This document shows, one piece after another, positions 1 through 8,956 of a stretch of DNA of 23,570 nt. Both the position numbers and the translations under genes were made by a program. Each line of letters starts with the position of its first letter. Positions within the stretch are counted from its first letter, which is position 1. This DNA comes from Pseudomonadota bacterium. GTDB lineage: Bacteria > Pseudomonadota > Gammaproteobacteria > Burkholderiales > Burkholderiaceae_C. The stretch is taken from assembly GCA_023415035.1 (NCBI GenBank), contig JAEZLX010000078.1, forward strand, positions 1 to 23,570. Direction: 5' to 3'. The notes below the pieces were generated by a model that worked only from the letters and a program-made list of their open reading frames with translations, was not told the origin of the DNA and searched no databases.

Positions 1-32
1 CTTCCACATCCAGACCACCCATTCAACCCTTC

Positions 33-1640
33 ATGACCAGACCCATGCCCCGCATCACCACCACCGCCCAGATCCGTGAACACCTGCTCGCCCGGCGCGA
101 GATCGCCCTGCTCGACGTGCGCGAGGAAGACCCCTTTGCCCAGGGCCATCCGCTGTTTGCCGCCAACCTGCCGCTGGGCCGCATCGAGCTGGACGCATAT
201 GCCCGCATTCCGCGTCTGAACACGCCTGTCGTGGTGTACGACAACGGCGAGGGGCTGGCGGAAAAGGCCGCGAGCCGCCTGCAGGCGCTGGGCTACACCC
301 ATGTCAGCCTGCTTGAAGGCGGTCTCAAAGGCTGGCGCGACGCCGGCGGCGAGGTCTTCATCGATGTCAACGTGCCCAGCAAGTCATTCGGTGAACTGGT
401 GGAAGCGCAGCGCCACACGCCTTCGCTGTCCGCCGGGGAGGTCAAGGCACTGCTCGATGGGAAAGCCGACGTGGTGGTGCTCGACGCCCGGCGCTTTGAC
501 GAGTACCAGACGATGAACATCCCGGGCAGCACCAGCGTGCCCGGCGCCGAGCTGGTGTTGCGCGCCCGCACGCTGGCACCCAACCCGGCCACGCGCATCA
601 TCGTCAACTGCGCCGGTCGCACGCGCAGCATCATCGGGACACAGTCGCTGGTCAACGCCGGCATTCCCAACCGGGTGACGGCGCTGCGCAACGGCACCAT
701 CGGCTGGACGCTGGCCGGCTTGTCGCTCGAACACGGTGCCGACCGCCGTCCGCCACAGGACATCCCGCCCGCCATGCGCGAAGAAGCGGCCCGCGCGGCG
801 CGCCAGGTGGCCGACCGCGCCGGCGTGCAACGCGCACGCCTGGAAGACCTGCCGCGCTGGCAGGTCGAACCCGACCGCACGACCTACCTGTTCGACGTGC
901 GCACGCCCGAGGAATTCACGGCCGGCCACCTGCCGGGCTTCCGCAGCGCCCCAGGCGGCCAGCTGGTGCAGGAAACGGACGTGTCCGCTCCGGTGCGCGG
1001 CGCGCGCATCGTGCTGGTGGACGATGACGGCACCCGCGCGAACATGACGGCCTCGTGGCTCGCCCAGATGAACTGGGACGTGTGGGTACTCGATGACGTG
1101 CCCTCCTCGGCCTTCACCGAGCAGGGCTCGGCCGCGCTTCGCCTGCCAGCGCCCAGCCGCCCGGTGTCGTGGATCAGCGCGCGCCAGCTCGCCGACGAAC
1201 TTGCTTCCGAACCGCCGGAGACCACCGCCATCATCAACCTCACCACCAGCGCCAACCACGTCAAGCGCCACATCGCCGGTGCCTGGTTCGCGCTGCGCTC
1301 GGACATCGGACGCGCCCTGGCGCAAATCCCGAGCGCGCAGCGCTACGTGCTCACCTGCGGCAGCAGCCTCCTGGCGAAGTACGCGGTGGAAGACGTGGAG
1401 CAGGCCACCGGCGGCGCCCGGGTGCAGGTGCTCGAAGGCGGCAACCAGGCCTGGTTCGACGCCGGCCTGCCCACCGGCAGCGGTGAGCAGCGCCTGGCCA
1501 GTCCGCGCATCGACCGCTACCGCCGGCCTTACGAAGGCACCGGCAACCCGCGCGAGGCCATGCAAGCCTATCTCGACTGGGAGTTCGGCCTGGTCGAGCA
1601 GCTCGGGCGCGACGGCACCCATGGCTTCCGCGTGATCTGA
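33..1640 (+). CDS. Four-domain rhodanese-like sulfurtransferase
   Basis: Predicted 535-residue cytoplasmic protein built of four rhodanese domains (about residues 8-108, 132-236, 268-356, 378-482). Rhodaneses carry sulfane sulfur as a persulfide on the cysteine of a CxxxxR-type loop. Here domain 2 has a proper loop (C193-A-G-R-T-R) and domain 4 has C442-G-S-S-L-L, while domains 1 and 3 have Asp at the equivalent place (D70 and D330/331) and are probably structural. Domain-typical DVR/DAR strands occur near residues 28, 151 and 288, and LEGG-type ends near 94 and 467. No signal peptide is visible. The first in-frame ATG is used; a second at 45 is equally possible, and no good ribosome-binding site is visible upstream of either. 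It lies next to a large sulfur-acquisition cluster on the other strand, so a role in handling reduced sulfur is likely, but the acceptor is unknown. Confidence 0.9.
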   Translation: MTRPMPRITTTAQIREHLLARREIALLDVREEDPFAQGHPLFAANLPLGRIELDAYARIPRLNTPVVVYDNGEGLAEKAASRLQALGYTHVSLLEGGLKGWRDAGGEVFIDVNVPSKSFGELVEAQRHTPSLSAGEVKALLDGKADVVVLDARRFDEYQTMNIPGSTSVPGAELVLRARTLAPNPATRIIVNCAGRTRSIIGTQSLVNAGIPNRVTALRNGTIGWTLAGLSLEHGADRRPPQDIPPAMREEAARAARQVADRAGVQRARLEDLPRWQVEPDRTTYLFDVRTPEEFTAGHLPGFRSAPGGQLVQETDVSAPVRGARIVLVDDDGTRANMTASWLAQMNWDVWVLDDVPSSAFTEQGSAALRLPAPSRPVSWISARQLADELASEPPETTAIINLTTSANHVKRHIAGAWFALRSDIGRALAQIPSAQRYVLTCGSSLLAKYAVEDVEQATGGARVQVLEGGNQAWFDAGLPTGSGEQRLASPRIDRYRRPYEGTGNPREAMQAYLDWEFGLVEQLGRDGTHGFRVI

Positions 1641-1647
1641 GACTGCG

Positions 1648-1734
1648 ATGAACACACCCTCGACACCCCTGAGCACCGATGTTCCGGTCATCGGCGGTGG
1701 CATGGCCGGCGCCCGGGCGGCACTCGCCAACTAG
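1648..1734 (+). pseudogene. 5' remnant of an FAD-dependent oxidoreductase
   Basis: A 28-codon frame begins 7 bases after the rhodanese stop. It ends in a TAG immediately after a Rossmann-type nucleotide-binding start: a hydrophobic strand (VPVI), then G-G-G-M-A-G, then the start of a helix (ARAALAN). This is how flavoproteins of the fumarate reductase/succinate dehydrogenase and adenylylsulfate reductase type begin. The beta-alpha-beta fold is cut off in the first helix, so it cannot work as an enzyme. I see no continuation in any frame before the terminator hairpin, which suggests that a deletion removed the rest. The exact parent family is inferred only from the glycine motif. Confidence 0.6.
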
Positions 1735-1758
1735 CGCCGCAGCCAATAACCGGCGTTG

Positions 1759-1793
1759 AAAAAAAGGGGCTGTCATGGCAACCATGACAGCCC
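1759..1793 (-). terminator. Rho-independent terminator of the sulfur cluster
   Basis: A perfect 12-bp inverted repeat (arms 1767-1778 and 1782-1793, three-base loop) is followed on the minus strand by seven T residues (A-tract 1759-1765 on the plus strand). It lies 50 bases past the stop of the flavin monooxygenase gene, exactly where the end of the minus-strand cluster is expected. There is no T-tract on the plus side, so it is directional. Confidence 0.9.
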
Positions 1794-1843
1794 TGAACAA
1801 GCGGTGGCCAATGCCATGCGGCCACCGGTGACGCCTGACCGGA

Positions 1844-3274
1844 TTAGGCCGACTCAACCGCCTCCCTGGCCACCTCCCGAACACTCCCTTGCGGGGCGGT
1901 TGACGTGTTGCGCCCGCGCGCTTGCACAGACTGTTCCAGCCTACGCGCACGCGTGTATCGGTTCTCGGGCACCGGCAGCCCCAGGTTGCCGCGGAACGTG
2001 TCGTCCTCGTAGTCGGTGCGCCACAGGCCGCGTGCCTGAAGAATGGGCACCACCAGCTCGACGAAATCCTTCAGCGAGGTGTTGGGCAGCGCCTCGAAGA
2101 AGTTGAAGCCGTCCGCGCCTTCGTTTTCGAACCAGCGCTGGATCTCGTCGGCCACCTGCTCGGCCGAGCCCACAAAAGTACGCTTGGGCGCGGCATGCCA
2201 TTGCGCGACCTGACGCAGCGTCCAGCCGTTCTCGCGCGCCACACGCTTGATGTTGTCGCTGGCTGCCTGCTGGCTGTTGCGACCGATGTCGCCCAGCTCG
2301 GGGAACGGCTCGTCCAGCGGGTACTGGCTGAAATCGTGGTCGTTGAACGGCCGCGCGAGCGCCGCGATGGCATTTTCGATCGGCACCAGGCTGGCCGCGA
2401 TGCGGTACTTTTCCTCGGCCTCCTCAGCCGTGCGACCCACGATCGGACGGATGCCCGGCAGAAGGAACACCCGTGCCGGATCGCGGCCGGCAGCAGCCAC
2501 GCGCGCCTTCACATCGCGATAGTAGGCTTGCGCCTCGGCCAGCGTGTCGGCATGGAAGAAGATCGCATCGGCACTCCTGGCGGCAAAGTTCTTGCCGTCC
2601 TCCGAAGCACCAGCCTGGAAGATCACGGGCTGGCCCTGGCGCGAGCGCGCGATGTTCAGCGGCCCCTCGACCGCGAAGAACTCGCCCTTGTGGTCAAGAC
2701 GATGGAGCTTCTCCGGATCGAAGAAGCGGCCCGTAGCCTTGTCGCGCACGAGCGCATCGTCCTCCCACGAATCCCACAGCCCCTGCACCACGTCCAGGTG
2801 CTCGGCGGCGAGGCGGTAGCGTTCACCATGCTCGTAGTGCTCGGCACGGCCGTAGTTGCGCGCACTGCCGTCGAGCCAGGAGGTGACGACATTCCAGCCG
2901 GCGCGCCCGCCGCTGATGTGGTCCAGCGACGCGAACTGCCGCGCCACGGTGAAGGGTTCGCTGTAGCTGGCCGTCACGGTGCCGACCAGGCCGATCCTGG
3001 AGGTCACCGCCGCCAGTGCCGAGAGAATGGTCAGCGGCTCGAAGCGGTTGAGGTAGTGCGGGCTGGAGCGTTCGGTGATATGGACGCTGTCGGCCACGAA
3101 CAGGAACTCGAACTTCGCCTGCTCGGCCAGCCGGGCCTGCTCGCGGTAGAAGCCGAAGTTGACGCTGGCGTCGGTGACGGCAGCCTCGTGCCGCCAGTCA
3201 CCCCAGCCGGCGCCGACGCCGTGCAGGACAAAACCGAACTTCAGTTGACGCTTGCTTGCTTTGGATGAGGACAT
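1844..3274 (-). CDS. NtaA/SnaA/DszA-type FMNH2-dependent monooxygenase (luciferase-like)
   Basis: Predicted 476-residue bacterial-luciferase-like flavin monooxygenase of the NtaA/SnaA/DszA group, the usual length for that group. Members use reduced FMN supplied by a separate reductase to oxygenate N- or S-containing substrates such as nitrilotriacetate or dibenzothiophene sulfone. Characteristic blocks are the N-terminal strand (LKFGFVLHGVGAG), FLFVADSVH (about 57-65), and the hallmark stretch about residues 105-132 containing SEPFTVARQFASLDHISGGR and then AGWNVVTS. Start: ATG at 3274 with GGAG a few bases upstream; the open frame extends further but the extra part is not protein-like. It is the last gene before the terminator. 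With ssuE in the same cluster and ssuD absent, it may be the oxygenase that cleaves C-S bonds here. The substrate is unknown. Confidence 0.9.
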   Translation of the reverse strand: MSSSKASKRQLKFGFVLHGVGAGWGDWRHEAAVTDASVNFGFYREQARLAEQAKFEFLFVADSVHITERSSPHYLNRFEPLTILSALAAVTSRIGLVGTVTASYSEPFTVARQFASLDHISGGRAGWNVVTSWLDGSARNYGRAEHYEHGERYRLAAEHLDVVQGLWDSWEDDALVRDKATGRFFDPEKLHRLDHKGEFFAVEGPLNIARSRQGQPVIFQAGASEDGKNFAARSADAIFFHADTLAEAQAYYRDVKARVAAAGRDPARVFLLPGIRPIVGRTAEEAEEKYRIAASLVPIENAIAALARPFNDHDFSQYPLDEPFPELGDIGRNSQQAASDNIKRVARENGWTLRQVAQWHAAPKRTFVGSAEQVADEIQRWFENEGADGFNFFEALPNTSLKDFVELVVPILQARGLWRTDYEDDTFRGNLGLPVPENRYTRARRLEQSVQARGRNTSTAPQGSVREVAREAVESA

Positions 3275-3302
3275 GAGAGGCTCCGGTGACTTGGGTGGAT
3301 CA

Positions 3303-3331
3303 AGCGTACGGTTCGGCCCCTGCAGTGCCAA
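3303..3331 (-). promoter_or_regulatory. Candidate sigma-70 promoter for the monooxygenase
   Basis: On the minus strand a -35-like TTGGCA (3326-3331) and a weak -10-like TACGCT (3303-3308) are separated by 17 bases, 29 bases upstream of the monooxygenase start. A 10-bp palindrome, ATATCGATAT (3345-3354), lies just upstream. The 91-base gap after the regulator gene supports a separate start site, but the -10 match is poor. Confidence 0.3.
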
Positions 3332-3365
3332 CGAAGAAGAACGGATATCGATATGCGCAAACGGG

Positions 3366-4313
3366 TCAGGCTGCCAGCGCCTCCACGCCGGTGTCGTTGA
3401 GGGCGCTGTCGACCACCTCGCGCGTGAGCGTGGGCGCGAAGGTCTCGATGAACTTGTACGCATAGCCGCGCAGCCACACCCCGCGCCTGATCGCCAGCCG
3501 CGTGACGTTGATGCGGAACAGGTGGCGCGCGTCCAGCGTGCGCAGATGCCGGTCGCGCTCGGCATCGATCGCGATCGATGCCACGATGCCCACGCCCATG
3601 CCCAGTTCCACATAGGTCTTGATGACGTCGGCATCCATGGCCGTGAGCACGACGTTGGCCTCGATCCCCGCTTCGCGGAAGGCCTCGTCGATGTGCGAAC
3701 GGCCCGTGTACCCGTTGTCGTAGGTGATGACCGGATACTCGGCCAGCTGTTGCAGCGTCACCGGTCCCGGCAGGTCCAGCAACGGGTGCCCGGGCGGCAC
3801 CACCACGCTGTGCGTCCAGCGGTAGCACGGCAGCGTCACCAGCTGCGGGTAGTTGGCCAGTGCCTCGGTGGCGATGCCGATGTCGGCCTCTCCCTGAAGC
3901 AGCATCTCGTCGATCTGGCGCGGCGACCCCTGGTGCAGGTGCAGGGTGACCTGCGGGAACAGCTCGCGGAAATCGCGCACGGCGTGTGGCAGCGCGTAAC
4001 GTGCCTGCGAGTGCGTGGCCGCAATGGTCAGGCCACCCTCCAGACGCGAGACGAACTCCTTGCCGGCCTGGCGCAGGTTGTGCGCCTCCTGCAGCAGCCG
4101 CTCGACGATGGGCAGCAGCGCCGCGCCGGGCTCGGTCAGGCCGGTCAGGCGCTTGCCCGACCGCACGAAGATGGACACGCCCAGTTCCTCCTCCAGTTCC
4201 CGGATCTGGCGGCTGACACCGGGCTGGGAGGTGTACAGCATGGCCGCCACCTCGGTCAGGTTGAAGCCACACCGCACCGTCTCGCGAACGGATCGAAGTT
4301 GCTGGAAGTTCAT
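3366..4313 (-). CDS. CysB/SsuR-family LysR-type regulator of sulfur assimilation
   Basis: Predicted 315-residue LysR-type transcription factor of the CysB/Cbl/SsuR branch. An N-terminal winged helix-turn-helix (about 1-60) contains FNLTEVAAMLYTSQPGVSR and the CysB-like RLTGLTEPG wing. The ligand domain follows, with A-T-H-S-Q-A-R-Y at 99-106, close to the sulfate/adenosine-phosphosulfate-binding ATTHTQARY segment of CysB. It also has the family's LHLHQGSPRQI and PVITYDNGYTGR blocks. The ATG at 4313 matches the family N-terminus (MNFQQLRSVRE); an upstream in-frame start is ignored. Regulators of this branch activate sulfate-starvation genes (CysB with N-acetylserine; Cbl/SsuR for sulfonates). 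Lying inside the cluster, it probably controls ssu and the monooxygenase. Confidence 0.92.
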   Translation of the reverse strand: MNFQQLRSVRETVRCGFNLTEVAAMLYTSQPGVSRQIRELEEELGVSIFVRSGKRLTGLTEPGAALLPIVERLLQEAHNLRQAGKEFVSRLEGGLTIAATHSQARYALPHAVRDFRELFPQVTLHLHQGSPRQIDEMLLQGEADIGIATEALANYPQLVTLPCYRWTHSVVVPPGHPLLDLPGPVTLQQLAEYPVITYDNGYTGRSHIDEAFREAGIEANVVLTAMDADVIKTYVELGMGVGIVASIAIDAERDRHLRTLDARHLFRINVTRLAIRRGVWLRGYAYKFIETFAPTLTREVVDSALNDTGVEALAA

Positions 4314-4379
4314 GGCTCGATGGGGCCCATGGCCCGGATGCGGCGCGCGCACCGATGGCACGCGCGGGTTGACATGTCC

Positions 4380-4982
4380 TCAGACGATCCTGGCGACCTC
4401 GTCGAACGGCAGCCGCGGACCGCGCGGGAAAGTGCCCGAGTGGTCGGCCACGCCGAGATTGACGATGAAGTTGACCTCGTAGCGTCCGTCCGGAAAAAAG
4501 GTCTCGTTGACCAGCTTCGGGTTGAAGCCGGACTGCGCGCCGGCATCCAGGCCGAGCGCGCGCGCGGCCAGGATCAGGTAGGCTCCCTGCAGGCTGCTGT
4601 TGCGAAAGGCCGTGGCTTCGGCCAGCACCGGGTTGGCATCGAACAGCGGTTTGGCGTCATACGCCGGGAACTGCTGTGGCAGATACTCCTGGAAACGCTT
4701 GTCGTGTGCCACGATCACCGTGATGGCCGCAGCATCGGTCTGTGCCACGTTGCCCGAGGACAGCGCCGGCCGCAGCCTGGCCTTGGCTTCCGGGCTGCGC
4801 ACGAACACATAGCGCGCGGGTTGCGCGTTGAACGCGGTCGGCCCCCACTTGAGCAGGTCGTACAGGCGATGGATCTGTTCGTCCGACACGGGAACCGGCT
4901 TGAAGGCGTGCACCGTGCGCGCCTGACGGAACAGCTGGTCAAGCGCCGCGTCGGAGAGGGTGTTGAAAACAGGAGCGTCCAT
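4380..4982 (-). CDS. Nitroreductase-family protein, RutE/HadB-like
   Basis: Predicted 200-residue FMN-dependent nitroreductase-fold enzyme close in length and motif to RutE (malonic semialdehyde reductase, about 196 residues). The FMN-phosphate segment is ARTVHAFKPVPV (21-32), followed by LLKWGPTAFNAQPARYVFV (about 43-61), then GLDAGAQSGF and the RYEVNFIVNLG strand near the C-terminus. RutE reduces the aldehyde released in uracil degradation by the luciferase-like RutA with a flavin reductase. Here it sits between metY (22-base gap) and the CysB-like gene, in a cluster with another luciferase-like oxygenase and a flavin reductase. It may therefore reduce aldehydes formed by desulfonation. The substrate is inferred, and no rut genes are present. 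Confidence 0.85.
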   Translation of the reverse strand: MDAPVFNTLSDAALDQLFRQARTVHAFKPVPVSDEQIHRLYDLLKWGPTAFNAQPARYVFVRSPEAKARLRPALSSGNVAQTDAAAITVIVAHDKRFQEYLPQQFPAYDAKPLFDANPVLAEATAFRNSSLQGAYLILAARALGLDAGAQSGFNPKLVNETFFPDGRYEVNFIVNLGVADHSGTFPRGPRLPFDEVARIV

Positions 4983-5004
4983 GATGGTGTGAGCTTTCTG
5001 CAGA

Positions 5005-6300
5005 TCAGACGGCCGCCAGTGCCTGGTCGAGGTCGGCCAGCAGGTCGTCGATGTGTTCGATGCCGACCGACAGACGCACGGCGTCCTCGGTCACGCCCGA
5101 CCTGGCCAGCTCTTCGGGCGAGAGCTGGCGGTGCGTGGTCGATGCCGGATGGGTGGCGAGCGACTTGGCATCACCGATGTTGACCAGGCGCGTGAACAGG
5201 TTCAGCGCGTCGAGGAAGCGCGCACCCGCGGCCCTGCCCTGACCGTCGGCGGCCTTGACACCGAAGGTCAGCAGACCCGAAGCCCTGCCGCCCAGGTACT
5301 TCTGTGCCAGCGCATGGTCCGGGTGATCCGGCAGGCCGGCGTAGTTGACCCAGCCCACCTTGGGGTGCTTCTGCAGGAACTGCGCCACGGCCAGCGTGTT
5401 CGCCACGATGCGCTCCATGCGCAGCGCCAGCGTCTCGATGCCCTGCAGGATCAGGAAGGCATTGAAGGGCGAGATGGCGGCACCGGTGTTGCGCAGTGGC
5501 ACCACACGCGCACGGCCGATGTACGCGGCCGGGCCCAGGGCTTCGGTATAGACCACGCCGTGGTAGCTCACGTCGGGTTCGTTCAGGCGCTTGAAGCGTT
5601 CCTTGTGCTCGCCCCAGGGGAACTTGCCGCTATCGATGATGGCGCCGCCGATGCTGTTGCCGTGGCCGCCCAGGTACTTGGTCAGCGACTTCACCACGAT
5701 GTCCGCACCGTGCTCGATCGGGCGCAGCAGATAGGGCGAGGCCACCGTGTTGTCGACGATGAGAGGGACGCCATGCCGGTGTGCAATGGCGGACACCGCG
5801 GCGATGTCGGTGATGTTGCCCTGCGGGTTGCCGATCGACTCCACGAACACGGCCTTGGTGCGACCGTCGATCAGCGATTCGAAGCTGTCCGGGTCGCGGT
5901 GGTCGGCAAAGCGCACCTCGATGCCGAACTGCGGCAGCGTGTGGGCGAACAGGTTGTACGTGCCGCCATACAGCGCCGTGCTGGAGACGATGTTGTCACC
6001 GGCTTCCGCGATGGTCTGGATGGCATACGTTACCGCTGCCTGACCCGAGGCCAGGGCCAGCGCCGCGATGCCGCCTTCGAGCGACGCGATGCGCTGCTCC
6101 AGCACGTCCTGCGTCGGGTTCATGATGCGGGTGTAGATGTTGCCCGGCACCTTGAGATCGAACAGGTCGGCGCCGTGCTGCGCGTTGTCGAACGCGTAGG
6201 CCGCCGTCTGGTAGATGGGCACGGCCACCGCTTTGGTGTTCGGATCCGGGCGGTAGCCGGCGTGGACGGAACGGGTCTCGAACTTCCAGTCTTCCGACAT
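5005..6300 (-). CDS. metY: O-acetylhomoserine sulfhydrylase (PLP enzyme)
   Basis: Predicted 431-residue pyridoxal-phosphate enzyme of the Cys/Met metabolism family. The length and the opening ETRSVHAGYRPDP are typical of O-acetylhomoserine aminocarboxypropyltransferase, which makes homocysteine from O-acetylhomoserine and sulfide. Visible features: YTR (56-58) and SGQAA (85-89) for phosphate binding, YGGTYNLF (111-118), IVDNT with D183 for the pyridine nitrogen, and the Schiff-base lysine K208 in SLTKYLGGHG. The C-terminal region has TRLVNIGDAKSLATHPASTTH, which binds the substrate carboxylate. The ATG at 6300 follows GGAAGAAGGAGA, a strong ribosome-binding site. It directly follows metNIQ, linking sulfide from organosulfur breakdown to methionine synthesis. 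Confidence 0.95.
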   Translation of the reverse strand: MSEDWKFETRSVHAGYRPDPNTKAVAVPIYQTAAYAFDNAQHGADLFDLKVPGNIYTRIMNPTQDVLEQRIASLEGGIAALALASGQAAVTYAIQTIAEAGDNIVSSTALYGGTYNLFAHTLPQFGIEVRFADHRDPDSFESLIDGRTKAVFVESIGNPQGNITDIAAVSAIAHRHGVPLIVDNTVASPYLLRPIEHGADIVVKSLTKYLGGHGNSIGGAIIDSGKFPWGEHKERFKRLNEPDVSYHGVVYTEALGPAAYIGRARVVPLRNTGAAISPFNAFLILQGIETLALRMERIVANTLAVAQFLQKHPKVGWVNYAGLPDHPDHALAQKYLGGRASGLLTFGVKAADGQGRAAGARFLDALNLFTRLVNIGDAKSLATHPASTTHRQLSPEELARSGVTEDAVRLSVGIEHIDDLLADLDQALAAV

Positions 6301-6336
6301 GGTGTCTCTCCTTCTTCCTGTGATGGAAATGAGCGG

Positions 6337-7140
<804 letters not shown>

Positions 7141-7205
7141 GTCGGTTCCTCGGGAATGAATCGATGGATGAAGGGGCGGGGTGGATGAACAGCGCGAAAA
7201 AGAAC

Positions 7206-7883
7206 TCAGCGATGGCTGATGCGGCGCACCAGCCAGTCGCCCAGGCTTTGCAGCACCTGCACGAACACGATGAGCAGCAGCACCACGGCCACCATCACCT
7301 CGGGCAGGAAACGCTGGTAGCCATAGCGGATGCCAAGGTCGCCAAGACCGCCGCCACCGATCGCGCCGGCCATGGCCGAATAACCGGTCAGGCTCACGAG
7401 GGTAATGGTCAGGCCGGCCAAAATGCCCGGCAGCGCCTCGGGCAGCAGCACCTTGAACACGATCTGCGGCACCGAGGCACCCATGGCCTGGGCGGCCTCC
7501 ACGCGGCCGTGGTCGACCTCGCGCAGCGCGGTTTCCACCAGCCTGGCCACGAAGGGGGCGGCGGCGATCGTGAGAGGCACCACGGCGGCGGCGGTGCCGA
7601 TGGACGAACCCGTGATGAAGCGCGTGAACGGGATGATCGCCACCAGCAGGATGATGAACGGCGTGGATCGCACCGCGTTCACCAGCGCGCCGACGATGCG
7701 GTTGAAAGCCAGGTTCTGCAGGATGCCGCCGCGGTCGGTCAGGCGCAGCGCCACGCCCAGCGGAATGCCCAGCAGCGCGCCAATCACGCCCGAGATGCCG
7801 ACCATCACCAGCGTTTCACAGAAGGAGGAGATGAACAGGTCGATCAGCGCTGGCGGGAACCAGTTCGACAAAGTCTCAAGCAT
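7206..7883 (-). CDS. metI: Methionine ABC transporter, permease
   Basis: Predicted 225-residue inner-membrane permease with about five hydrophobic segments. The ABC-contacting EAA loop begins at E129 (EAAQAMGASVPQIVF) and is followed by LLPEALPGILAG. The STPFIILLVAIIPFTRFITG and GYSAMAGAIGGGGLGDLGIRYGYQ blocks are characteristic of MetI. Its ATG overlaps the last 8 bases of metN, implying translational coupling. With MetN and MetQ it forms a complete D/L-methionine importer. Confidence 0.95.
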   Translation of the reverse strand: MLETLSNWFPPALIDLFISSFCETLVMVGISGVIGALLGIPLGVALRLTDRGGILQNLAFNRIVGALVNAVRSTPFIILLVAIIPFTRFITGSSIGTAAAVVPLTIAAAPFVARLVETALREVDHGRVEAAQAMGASVPQIVFKVLLPEALPGILAGLTITLVSLTGYSAMAGAIGGGGLGDLGIRYGYQRFLPEVMVAVVLLLIVFVQVLQSLGDWLVRRISHR

Positions 7884-8940
7884 GGGTCACCCCACTTTCT
7901 CCGTTGACTTCCTGCACTTGAACGCCGGCGCCGCGCAGATGCACCAATGCGGCCTGCAGCTGCTCGCGGGCCCCGCGCGCCAGCACGGCCAGGTTGCCGA
8001 AGGGCTGGCCCTGCACGTCGTCGATCTGGCCGTGCACGATGTTCAGGTCGAGCCCGAAGCGGCGCACCAGGTCCGACAGCAGCGGTCTGTCCGAGCTTTC
8101 CCCGGCGATCACCAGGCGCCACAGCGACGACTGCGCCTGTGCGCCGGCGCCCGTGCCCAGCAGGGCGCGCACGCGCTCGATCACCTGCGGCGGCAGCTCG
8201 CGCGGCACCACCTCGTCCAGCAGACGCTGGGTCACGTCGTGCTGCGGTCGGCTGAACACCTGCAACGTCTCGCCCTGCTCCACCACCTGGCCGGCGTCCA
8301 TCACCGCGAGGCGGTGGGCCACCTGCCTGATCACCTGCATCTGGTGCGTGATGAGCACCACGGTGAGCCCCAGCTCGGTGTTGATCTGGCGCAGCAACGA
8401 GAGGATGGCGCGCGTGGTTTCCGGGTCCAGCGCCGACGTCGCTTCGTCCGACAGCAAGACCTTGGGACGACTCGCCAGCGCACGGGCAATGCCCACGCGC
8501 TGCTTCTGCCCGCCGCTGATCTGCGCCGGATAGCGGTCGGCCAGCGCCGACAGCCCCACCAGGTCCAGCAGCGGCAGCACACGCGAGCGGATCTCGCCGC
8601 GCGTGTGGCCTGCCAGTTCCAGCGGCAATGCCACGTTGTCATACACCGTGCGCGAACTCAGCAGGTTGAAGTGCTGGAAGATCATGCCGATGCCGCGACG
8701 GGCCTCGCGCAGCTGCGGCGCCGTCAGCGTGGTCAGCGACTGTCCGTCCACCGTGACCGATCCGTGCGTCGGCCGGTTGAGCAGGTTGACCACGCGCACC
8801 AGTGAGCTCTTGCCCGCACCGCTGCGGCCGATCACGCCGAACACCTCGCCGGCGTTCACGTGCAGCGACACGCCGCGAAGCGCGTGCACCGGGCCGGAAC
8901 GGCTCGCGTAGGTGAGATGGATGTCGTTCAGGTCGATCAT
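7876..8940 (-). CDS. metN: Methionine ABC transporter, ATPase with NIL domain
   Basis: Predicted 354-residue ABC ATPase. Walker A is GRSGAGKSS (38-46), the Q-loop is at IFQHFNLL (about 87-94), the signature is ISGGQKQR (141-148) and Walker B is VLLSDEATSALD (161-172). The last ~80 residues, from about 265, look like the C-terminal NIL domain typical of MetN, which binds methionine and inhibits transport when internal methionine is high. This separates it from other methionine-unrelated ATPases in the window. Start ATG 8940 lies 16 bases after the sulfatase stop. The NIL domain suggests post-translational feedback. Confidence 0.95.
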   Translation of the reverse strand: MIDLNDIHLTYASRSGPVHALRGVSLHVNAGEVFGVIGRSGAGKSSLVRVVNLLNRPTHGSVTVDGQSLTTLTAPQLREARRGIGMIFQHFNLLSSRTVYDNVALPLELAGHTRGEIRSRVLPLLDLVGLSALADRYPAQISGGQKQRVGIARALASRPKVLLSDEATSALDPETTRAILSLLRQINTELGLTVVLITHQMQVIRQVAHRLAVMDAGQVVEQGETLQVFSRPQHDVTQRLLDEVVPRELPPQVIERVRALLGTGAGAQAQSSLWRLVIAGESSDRPLLSDLVRRFGLDLNIVHGQIDDVQGQPFGNLAVLARGAREQLQAALVHLRGAGVQVQEVNGESGVTHA

Positions 8941-8956
8941 GTCCTGTCGCCCTCCC

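Noticed and set aside
1844..3634. Longer N-terminus for the monooxygenase, up to 3634
   Set aside because: The extension overlaps the regulator gene, is not protein-like, and the ATG at 3274 has a good ribosome-binding site and a family-like N-terminus.
7141..7205. SAM riboswitch or other methionine-sensing leader before metQ
   Set aside because: The gap is short and shows none of the conserved S-box or SAM-II parts; the same holds for the gap before metY.
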